DNA of 64,000 nt from Gammaproteobacteria bacterium (GTDB lineage Bacteria > Pseudomonadota > Gammaproteobacteria > Pseudomonadales > Pseudohongiellaceae): positions 1 to 64,000 of the forward strand of contig JAJFKE010000046.1 in assembly GCA_021773355.1 (NCBI GenBank), in the 5' to 3' direction. This document shows positions 44,748-51,172 of this stretch, piece after piece. Within the stretch, counting starts at the first letter, position 1; the number at the start of each line of letters is the position of its first letter. The notes beneath the pieces were generated by a model. It made no database searches. It worked only from the letters and a program-made list of their open reading frames with translations, and had not been told where the DNA came from. The position numbers and the translations under genes were made by a program.

Positions 44748-44988
44748 TGCTAATTCCTGGTCTCTTTTTCAATTGCCGTGTCCTGGGAAGGCTAGTCTGG
44801 CAGTTGGTTCATGGGTGTTAAAGCTGATTCCGCTTACCTTGTTGCTACGCGCATAATTGGGCCAATTAGTATGCCTCAAAGCTTCGGGGCGTACAACCGA
44901 GGTGCCGCTACAGCCCGCTGTTGACGCGGCAGGTAGCTCAAAGTAAGGATGGTTTGAATGCACTGCTGTGCGAGGCCAGTGCCTATTA

Positions 44989-45840
44989 TCAGCTGAGTTG
45001 AAATCGAATATTGTCAATAAGTCGACTGTTGCCCACGTGCACAGCGGCGAGGATTACTATGCGCCGGGTAGCGGCGGTTGCAGCTTGCAGGTTATCAGCA
45101 TTACAAATATTGAAGTAGTCTGGCTTCAAGGAAGCGTCCCGTAGATAGGATTTGGCAGCAACTTCGAGCTCCAAAAAATTGCTGTTGCCTTGTTCAATCT
45201 TGGCAGCACAATCGGTGAGGCTTCTATACAGTGCTGCGGCATTTTGTTTTTGCTGTTCACTAAGATAGTGATTACGTGAACTCATGGCCAGACCACTTTT
45301 TTCGCGCTGAGTTTCTACCCCGTGGATTTCAACACCCAGCGCCAGATCAGAGGTGAGTTTCTGAATGACTAAAAATTGCTGATAATCTTTGAGACCAAAA
45401 TAGGCAGCATCAGGCGTCACTATATTGAATAATTTTGTTACCACTGTAGCTACACCGTCGAAGTGGCCAGGTCTGCTTCTGCCGCAGAAATTTTCTGTTA
45501 GACCAGGCACTTTGATTTCGGTCTGCTGTTGCAGATTATCACCATACATTTCCGTTACCGTGGGTAAAAACAAACAGTCGCATCCAACTGCAAGCAGTTT
45601 CTCACTATCCGTTTCCAGAGTTCTGGGGTAAGCATCCAAATCTTCGTTGGCGCCAAACTGCAAAGGGTTGACGAAAATACTGCAGACCAGAAAATCGTAG
45701 CTACGGCGGGCCTGTCTAATGAGTTCTAAATGACCCTCGTGCAAGTTTCCCATAGTGGGAATCAGGGCGATCGACTTAGCTTCCGCTCTAGCGGCTTTGA
45801 GAGCTTGTCTCAATTCTGGGATTTTTTTCTTTGTCTGCAT
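44989..45840 (-). CDS. panC: Pantothenate synthetase
   Basis: The 283-residue protein joins pantoate and beta-alanine with ATP to form pantothenate. The adenylyl-transferase HxGH motif is in IPTMGNLHEGHLELI, and the second signature is SGLAMSSRNHYLSEQ. ATG 45840 (MQTKKKIPELRQALK) matches the usual family start; a TTG at 45864 inside the panB end would add eight residues. It follows panB by 11 bases, forming a panBC operon. panD is not adjacent. Confidence 0.96.
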   Translation of the reverse strand: MQTKKKIPELRQALKAARAEAKSIALIPTMGNLHEGHLELIRQARRSYDFLVCSIFVNPLQFGANEDLDAYPRTLETDSEKLLAVGCDCLFLPTVTEMYGDNLQQQTEIKVPGLTENFCGRSRPGHFDGVATVVTKLFNIVTPDAAYFGLKDYQQFLVIQKLTSDLALGVEIHGVETQREKSGLAMSSRNHYLSEQQKQNAAALYRSLTDCAAKIEQGNSNFLELEVAAKSYLRDASLKPDYFNICNADNLQAATAATRRIVILAAVHVGNSRLIDNIRFQLS

Positions 45841-45851
45841 GGCTGTGGTGC

Positions 45852-46664
45852 TTAGTTGAAGCAATGCTCTTCGGCAGGGAAGCTCTGAGTCTTCACCGCC
45901 TGCACATAGGCTTCTATGGCGCCGAGGATGCCATTGTTGGACTCTAGCAAGAAGTTTTTCACAAACTTGGGTGAAATGGGCGAGACGCCAAGTACATCAT
46001 GCAGCACCATTATTTGCCCGTCTGTATCTGGACCGGCACCAATACCGATTACGGGAATATCGAGTGAATCGGTGACTGTCTTGCCCAAGCTGCGTGGCAC
46101 ACACTCCAACAGTAAGGTGCTGGCACCAGCCTGTTCCAGTAGTTTCGCTTCTTCGATAATTGCATCGGCCTGTTCTGTATCGCGTCCCTGTACGTGAAAG
46201 CCTCCGATTCGATTTACTGATTGCGGGGTTAAGCCCATATGGGCACACACAGGGATGCCACGTTCTGCGAGTAATCCGGTGGTGTTGGCAATCCAGGCGC
46301 CGCCTTCCAGCTTCACCATATGTGCACCGGCGCGCATCAAAGCCGCGGCATTTTCTAGAGTTTGTGTTTCCGAGGCATAGCTCATAAACGGTAGGTCAGC
46401 TACTAATAAGGCGCCTTTGTTACCGCGTTTGACACACTGCGTATGGTAGATCATGTCTTCCATGGTCACCGGCAGTGTGCTGTCGTGGCCTTGTAGTACC
46501 ATGCCCAGGGAATCACCTACCAGAATCAACTCGACACCGGCGTCGCCCAATATTGAAGCGAAGCAGGCATCATAGGCTGTAAGGCAGGCAAACTTCTCTC
46601 CGCGTTTCTTGATTTTGAAAAGCGTGGTCAGAGTGACATTGTTATTTTTTGATTGGGAACTCAT
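45852..46664 (-). CDS. panB: 3-methyl-2-oxobutanoate hydroxymethyltransferase
   Basis: The 270-residue protein makes ketopantoate from alpha-ketoisovalerate and methylene-tetrahydrofolate, the first step of pantothenate synthesis. Signatures include [24 protein letters not shown] (in part) with the metal-binding Asp, and the catalytic region VKLEGGAW and [19 protein letters not shown] (in part). Length is normal. It is followed closely by panC and preceded by a deoxynucleoside kinase gene 112 bases upstream. Confidence 0.97.
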   Translation of the reverse strand: MSSQSKNNNVTLTTLFKIKKRGEKFACLTAYDACFASILGDAGVELILVGDSLGMVLQGHDSTLPVTMEDMIYHTQCVKRGNKGALLVADLPFMSYASETQTLENAAALMRAGAHMVKLEGGAWIANTTGLLAERGIPVCAHMGLTPQSVNRIGGFHVQGRDTEQADAIIEEAKLLEQAGASTLLLECVPRSLGKTVTDSLDIPVIGIGAGPDTDGQIMVLHDVLGVSPISPKFVKNFLLESNNGILGAIEAYVQAVKTQSFPAEEHCFN

Positions 46665-46776
46665 AGTGTTTCTTTGCAGAACTCAGTTCTGATTGCTGGA
46701 ATGGGATAGTAAGGCCTGGTATGGCAGTATTCAAGGCAAAGATTGTGCTTTGCGGGCTGCCGCCACTAGTTGAATT

Positions 46777-47442
46777 TTAGAGCAGGGAAGGCTTGGGGTT
46801 AAAATATTGAGTGCCAGCGCTGGCGGACATCACCTGTTTCACTAATTGCTGATAATCGTCGTCACTATTAACAACATCTATTTCACCGCTGTTGATAATC
46901 AACAGCGGTGATTTTTCATAGTAGTGAAAAAATTCTGCATAGGCGCTGTTTAGATTCTCCAAATAACTTCTTTCAATTAGTTGCTCGGCTTCAACGCCGC
47001 GCTTTTGAATACGATTTAGTAACACATTAGTGGGGGCTTGTAGGTAGATCACCAAATCCGGCACTGGCGCGTCAATAGTTAGGTGGCGATAGACATTTAG
47101 ATAGAGCTCGTATTCGTCTGGCTCCAAATTTTGTTGCGCGAATAACTGATCTTTGTCAATAAGAAAGTCAGCCACATGTACCGGTTCAAACATGTCATTC
47201 TGGCGCAGATCCTGAATCTGTTGTGCGCGTTGAAAAAGAAAGGACAATTGCGTGGATAGAGCGTGTTGCTTGGGATTCTGATAGAAGCGATCCAAAAAGG
47301 GATTTTCCTCACTTTTTTCAAGCAATAATTCATAGTTAAAACTTTCTGCCAGGCGCTTACATAGTGTTGTCTTTCCCACGCCAATTGGCCCTTCGACGGC
47401 GATGTAGCGAGGAGTGTTGTTATTTAAATCGCTGTGTAACAT
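46777..47442 (-). CDS. Deoxynucleoside kinase
   Basis: The 221-residue protein has the P-loop YIAVEGPIGVGKTTLCKRL (in part) at residue 13 and the dNK Glu-Arg-Ser type segment QLIERSYLENLNSAY. The lid region includes LNRIQKRGVEAEQ. It belongs to the deoxyadenosine/deoxyguanosine kinase family, which salvages deoxynucleosides in the cytoplasm. It starts two bases after the pcnB stop, so the two are co-transcribed. In Pseudomonas this place is taken by folK, which is absent here. Substrate choice (dA, dG or dC) cannot be read. Confidence 0.88.
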   Translation of the reverse strand: MLHSDLNNNTPRYIAVEGPIGVGKTTLCKRLAESFNYELLLEKSEENPFLDRFYQNPKQHALSTQLSFLFQRAQQIQDLRQNDMFEPVHVADFLIDKDQLFAQQNLEPDEYELYLNVYRHLTIDAPVPDLVIYLQAPTNVLLNRIQKRGVEAEQLIERSYLENLNSAYAEFFHYYEKSPLLIINSGEIDVVNSDDDYQQLVKQVMSASAGTQYFNPKPSLL

Positions 47443-47444
47443 TT

Positions 47445-48797
47445 TTAACTCGCAGCATTGGCTTTGGGCTTGCGTCGCCGTCTTTTACTACTGGCTGGCC
47501 TGGGTTCGCTCGCGACCATTTCGGATTTCTGATTTGTATCACCGATTTGAAACGTGGTCCACCACTGGCCGCGTCCATCGAGATCTTCACCTGCTTCTTC
47601 GCGTAACAGCAAGAAATCGTAGGCTGCCCTAAATCGCGGGTGGTTAAAAGCGCTTTCTACACTGCGTTTATTATTCCTCACTAGACGGAATTGTAATTCC
47701 CAGATTTCTTTAGCCGCGATAGTGAAACGTTTGGGCACGGCGGTGTATTGCAGTTGCTCCGTTAGCACTTCTTGCGCTGCCTGCTGAAACAATTGATGTT
47801 GGTTGCTAGTAGTTGATTGCTGGGCTTGTAAGCGTAATTGCAGGACAGGCCAGAGCAGTGCGGCAAACAGGAACGCAGGTGTAACTGACTTATCCTCAGC
47901 TAATCGCTTGTCGGTATTGAGCAGGGCCAATTCCACTAACTTGCAGGCTGGACCAGATAGTTTCTCCAAGGCCTTGAGGGTGGGCCCTAACAGATAGGCC
48001 CCCGGTTTATAAAGCCGGAGCAATTCAAAAGTCTTTACCGCATGCCCACCGGCCAGCAATTTGATGGTTTCATCAAATAATCTTGCGGTCGATATTGACT
48101 CGAGTAGATGGGCCAGTTCGTTTATCGGTTGCAGCGTTTTCTCTTCGATAGAAAAACCCAGCTTTGCTGCAAATCGGATTGCTCTTAACATTCTTACCGG
48201 GTCTTCTTTGTAACGTTCTGCAGGCTCACCGATTATGCGTATCTGTTTCGCTTGAAGATCTGTAATGCCAGTACTGAAATCCAGAACTAAAAAATTATCG
48301 ATGGTGTAGTACAAAGCATTGATTGTGAAATCACGACGTAGAGCATCTTCATCGATGTTGCCGTAAACATTGTCTCGCAAGATCATTCCCGAGGTGGAGT
48401 GGGCGGACTCTTGATTTTGAATTCGGCGTCGGGGGACGTGGTCGGCGATTTCATTGTGTGTGTCATGGGGCGCGCGAAAAGTTGTCACCTCTATTATTTC
48501 ACGACCAAAACGTAGATGAATTATCTTGAAGCGGCGTCCGATAATGCGGGCATTGCGGAAAAGTGATTTTAGTTGCTCAGGCGAGGCGTCCGTCGCTATG
48601 TCGAAATCTTTTGGCCTCTTATTTAATAGCAGGTCGCGCACACCGCCACCGACAAGGAACCCGTGATATCCAGCCTCTGCCAATTTATACAGTACCTTTA
48701 CAGCGTTCGGTGATATGTTTTTGCGCGAAATAGGGTGATTGTCACGACCGATCACAGTGGCTTTTTCGATGCCGGCAAGCAAAAGTTGCTGATTCAT
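47445..48797 (-). CDS. pcnB: Poly(A) polymerase I
   Basis: The 450-residue protein has the class II nucleotidyltransferase head GFLVGGGVRDLLLNKRPKDFDIATDA (in part) with the catalytic Asp pair in DFDIAT. The RRDFTINALYY motif and the RNA-binding helical body with RMLRAIRFAAKLGF follow. The C-terminus is very basic (SSKRRRRKPKA), as in bacterial PAP I. It adds 3' poly(A) tails that promote RNA decay. It is separated from cbrB by 978 bases that carry the CrcZ-like RNA, the same order as in Pseudomonas. Confidence 0.96.
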   Translation of the reverse strand: MNQQLLLAGIEKATVIGRDNHPISRKNISPNAVKVLYKLAEAGYHGFLVGGGVRDLLLNKRPKDFDIATDASPEQLKSLFRNARIIGRRFKIIHLRFGREIIEVTTFRAPHDTHNEIADHVPRRRIQNQESAHSTSGMILRDNVYGNIDEDALRRDFTINALYYTIDNFLVLDFSTGITDLQAKQIRIIGEPAERYKEDPVRMLRAIRFAAKLGFSIEEKTLQPINELAHLLESISTARLFDETIKLLAGGHAVKTFELLRLYKPGAYLLGPTLKALEKLSGPACKLVELALLNTDKRLAEDKSVTPAFLFAALLWPVLQLRLQAQQSTTSNQHQLFQQAAQEVLTEQLQYTAVPKRFTIAAKEIWELQFRLVRNNKRSVESAFNHPRFRAAYDFLLLREEAGEDLDGRGQWWTTFQIGDTNQKSEMVASEPRPASSKRRRRKPKANAAS

Positions 48798-49057
48798 TTG
48801 CGCTCGAAATTTATGCGAGTAGTTAGGGTGGTAGTGTTCTGCAGTGGGCTGGTAATCACGGCTTAATTTCTTATGATGTATTGTGCCTGATACCAGGTTG
48901 CTCCGGTTGGTCGACGTGAATAAGCGGTGCTAGTGATATCGGCGATGTAAGATGAACCGGCATGATACACCGATACGGCGAAAACTACAGGCGCAGACAG
49001 AGACGAAATAGGAAAGATAACAGGTAAGAGGGATTGAGCTAAGTGGTGGGGTATATT
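48798..49057. other. pcnB upstream region
   Basis: These 260 bases lie between the start of pcnB and the hairpin that ends the CrcZ-like RNA. No ORF of note is seen. The region should contain the pcnB promoter on the minus strand, but I cannot place convincing -35/-10 boxes. If the weak hairpin allows read-through, pcnB could also be transcribed from the sigma-54 promoter further upstream. Confidence 0.4.
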
Positions 49058-49084
49058 TATGGGGGGTGAATACCACCCCCCATA
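49058..49084 (-). terminator. Hairpin at the 3' end of the CrcZ-like RNA
   Basis: An exact 11-bp inverted repeat TATGGGGGGTG / CACCCCCCATA encloses a 5-base loop. Six consecutive G-C pairs make it very stable. On the minus strand it is followed by AATATACC rather than a U run, so termination may be incomplete. It lies directly after the last A-rich patch. Confidence 0.65.
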
Positions 49085-49322
49085 GAAAGCTAATTATTAT
49101 TATTATTATAAAAATTTGCTTATTATTTTTATTAGGTTGCGTACCAAATGAGGGTACTGCATAAGTATTAGGTGGTAACTATGAAGCTAGGTGGCAAATT
49201 GCCAAATCCAGACTACACCCCGACCTTATTATTATTTAACGCACTAACCTTAGTTTTATAACTCAGTAATGCTATTTTTGTTTTTATTAGGACTTATTAT
49301 TATTATTTATTGTTATTATCAC
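49058..49322 (-). ncRNA. CrcZ-like small RNA with five A-rich Hfq/Crc-type motifs (predicted)
   Basis: Read on the minus strand, a transcript from about 49322 would begin GGTGATAATAACAATAAA and carry five A-rich patches of AANAANAA type at 49294-49319, 49273-49288, 49226-49237, 49120-49133 and 49093-49110. It would end in a hairpin with an 11-bp perfect stem (49058-49068 with 49074-49084). A sigma-54 promoter precedes it. In Pseudomonas, CrcZ lies in the same cbrB-pcnB interval, is made from a CbrB/sigma-54 promoter, and binds Hfq/Crc through CA-rich motifs to lift carbon catabolite repression. Length here is about 265 bases, shorter than the roughly 400 I recall for P. aeruginosa. Function is inferred from position, promoter and motifs. 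Confidence 0.75.
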
Positions 49323-49332
49323 CCTATAACAG

Positions 49333-49348
49333 AGCATTTACTGTGCCA
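49333..49348 (-). promoter_or_regulatory. Sigma-54 promoter of the CrcZ-like RNA
   Basis: On the minus strand the 16 bases TGGCACAGTAAATGCT give a perfect -24 element (TGGCAC) and a -12 element ATGCT with the essential GC, and the GG-N10-GC spacing is exact. The predicted start is a G at 49322-49324. The gene upstream on the same strand, cbrB, encodes a sigma-54 activator. Confidence 0.75.
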
Positions 49349-49376
49349 AGTTGTACTATTCTTTAAAAATCAAGTA

Positions 49377-49467
49377 GTTACCATATTAAAAATTAGTATT
49401 CGAAAATTAAATTTGGGTTTATGTTACTGATGTTCCCTAAATTTTGAGTAGAAGGGTAGCGGTAACA
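49377..49467. promoter_or_regulatory. Possible CbrB enhancer half sites
   Basis: TGTTAC (49422-49427) and its complement GTAACA (49462-49467) lie about 100 and 140 bases upstream of the predicted RNA start, and a further GTTAC is at 49377-49381. As I recall, CbrB binds paired TGTTAC/GTAACA half sites upstream of its sigma-54 promoters. Distance to the promoter is right for an enhancer; the spacing between the halves (34 bases) is longer than the published one I remember. Confidence 0.45.
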
Positions 49468-49488
49468 AATATGCCTCAGAATCGCCTG

Positions 49489-49510
49489 AAAAACCCGCCA
49501 AATGTCGGGT
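49489..49510 (-). terminator. Rho-independent terminator after cbrB
   Basis: On the minus strand ACCCG pairs with CGGGT across an 8-base loop and is followed at once by TTTTT. It lies 266 bases after the cbrB stop and about 140 bases before the sigma-54 promoter, so it would separate the cbrB message from the small RNA. The cbrB 3' region between (49511-49775) holds no recognisable gene. Confidence 0.6.
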
Positions 49511-49775
49511 GCCACGCAGCTATAACAAGGTGCGGTTGATTATCTCTGCCATCATAGCTGAGTATCTCCGAATTGTGGCTGTTATTGCTCTCGAAAACAC
49601 CGCTCTTGCTGTTTCAAGTCTGTGCCAAGTTGCCGCGCAAATTCTTTAGCATATTGGATTTCTTGTGGGTGGTTTAGAGCAGGTGCGAGAGTGAATGGGA
49701 GTCAAACAGGGACACCGAACCGAGCGCTTCGGCACTCAGATTGGCCGCTAGCGTCAATTGCTATTTGTTTTGATC

Positions 49776-51155
49776 TCAGTTCTCGTGTTTCTTCTTACGC
49801 GGGATGCCAAATCGCTGTCGTCGCTCCCACAGACACTTTCTGCTAATTCCCAACTTCTTTGCGAGCTGTGTTTCGTTCATGGCATCCTGATGCTCCAGAA
49901 CGAAGCGTTGAAAATAGTCTTCCAGGGATAATTCTTCGGCCGGCTCTGGTATTGATTGTTGACTACGTGCTTCTGCTTCCAGGTTACTTGCCTGCTTTTG
50001 ATCCTCGTCGATTGCCAGTAGTTCTTCTCCTATTACTGGTTCCTCGGCGAGTACCACCGCACGTTCTATAGCATTTTCCAATTCACGCACATTGCCTGGC
50101 CATTGGTAAACGGCTATGGCGCGGCTGGCTGCATCACTTAGGCTTAGCATGGCGGTCTTAAGTCGTTTGCAGGTACGCTGCAGTATTGCTTCAGCCAATT
50201 CTAAAATATCGTTGCCGCGATCTCTAAGCGGCGGAATCAATAATGTCATGACATTGATGCGATAATAAAGGTCTTCGCGGAAAAAACCGTCCACTACCAA
50301 TTGTTTGAGGTCACGATGCGTGGCTACCACTAATCTGACATCGACTTTCTTTGATTGCACTGAGCCTACTTTGCGAATTTCGTTTTCCTGTAGGACTCGA
50401 AGTAATCTGGCTTGGGCTTCTAAGGGAAGTTCGCCAATTTCATCCAGAAATAGAGTGCTGCCATTTGCCGCTTCAACCAGACCTGTGCGGGTAGCAGTGG
50501 CTCCAGTGAATGCCCCTTTTTCATGCCCGAACAATTCAGATTCAATTAGATTTTCAGGAATAGCAGCGCAGTTAACTGAGATCATTTCATTATCGTTGCG
50601 ATTGCTCAAATTATGAATAGCGCGCGCGACCAACTCCTTGCCTGTTCCTGATTCGCCGTTAATAAGTACTGTGGAATTCGTTAACGCAACTTTTCTAATA
50701 CGGCGGAAAAGCTCCATCATTTGTGGACAGCTTCCGATCATTCCATGAACTGGAGGTTCAAATTCTTGTATTTCTGATTTTGGTTTTGATGGAGCCTTGG
50801 CATGTTCACGTATAACTTTTGCGACTGATTCGATTAGCTCATTATGTTCGAAAGGTTTCGCAATATAGTCAACTGCACCGAGTTTCATGGAGTCGATGGC
50901 GGAGCGGATACTTGAGTAACTAGTCATGATCAAAACGGGAGTGCTGGTCGCTTTGATTAGGTCTGTTCCTGGCGCACCGGGTAAGCGCAGGTCGCTAATG
51001 ATTACATCAAAATCGTCCATGTCAAAGTTTTCCAACGATTCTTTGACGGTACCTGCTTCACTGACTTTGTATTCATGGCGTTCCAATAGTCTCTTTAAAG
51101 CAGTTCGAATAACCACTTCATCTTCAACTACTAAAACTTGATTCATTACTGTCAT
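49776..51155 (-). CDS. cbrB: Sigma-54-dependent response regulator CbrB
   Basis: The 459-residue NtrC-type protein has a receiver with phospho-Asp in VIISDLRLPGAPG. The sigma-54 activator module has Walker A GESGTGKELVARAIH and the sigma-54 contact loop GAFTGA. A Fis-type DNA-binding end follows (MNETQLAKKLGISRKCLWERRQRFG, in part). It lies 17 bases after the cbrA stop and upstream of the CrcZ-like RNA and pcnB, matching the Pseudomonas cbrB position. It should respond to the carbon/nitrogen state by activating sigma-54 promoters. ATG 51146 is an alternative start three codons in. Confidence 0.92.
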   Translation of the reverse strand: MTVMNQVLVVEDEVVIRTALKRLLERHEYKVSEAGTVKESLENFDMDDFDVIISDLRLPGAPGTDLIKATSTPVLIMTSYSSIRSAIDSMKLGAVDYIAKPFEHNELIESVAKVIREHAKAPSKPKSEIQEFEPPVHGMIGSCPQMMELFRRIRKVALTNSTVLINGESGTGKELVARAIHNLSNRNDNEMISVNCAAIPENLIESELFGHEKGAFTGATATRTGLVEAANGSTLFLDEIGELPLEAQARLLRVLQENEIRKVGSVQSKKVDVRLVVATHRDLKQLVVDGFFREDLYYRINVMTLLIPPLRDRGNDILELAEAILQRTCKRLKTAMLSLSDAASRAIAVYQWPGNVRELENAIERAVVLAEEPVIGEELLAIDEDQKQASNLEAEARSQQSIPEPAEELSLEDYFQRFVLEHQDAMNETQLAKKLGISRKCLWERRQRFGIPRKKKHEN

Positions 51156-51172
51156 GGGACTACTTAATTCGG

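Noticed and set aside
44748..44988. A minus-strand frame between panC and acs (82 residues, 44769-45017)
   Set aside because: It overlaps the end of panC in another frame, has no recognisable domain or ribosome site and an unlikely composition.
49192..49204. Palindrome TGGCAAATTGCCA as an operator
   Set aside because: It lies inside the predicted small RNA, where it more likely forms part of the RNA fold than a protein site.
49181..49261. A 26-codon plus-strand frame with a good AGGTGG ribosome site inside the cbrB-pcnB gap
   Set aside because: It lies antisense to the predicted CrcZ-like RNA, its C-terminal codons come from the AT-rich patches, and no similar small protein is known to me in this place.
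49092..49320. The TTATTATT repeats as a CRISPR or tandem-repeat array
   Set aside because: The units are short, irregular and unequally spaced; they are better explained as A-rich protein-binding patches of a minus-strand RNA.
49622..49637. A second sigma-54 promoter at the other GTGCCA copy
   Set aside because: The GC element is 15 rather than 10 bases away, so the spacing does not fit.
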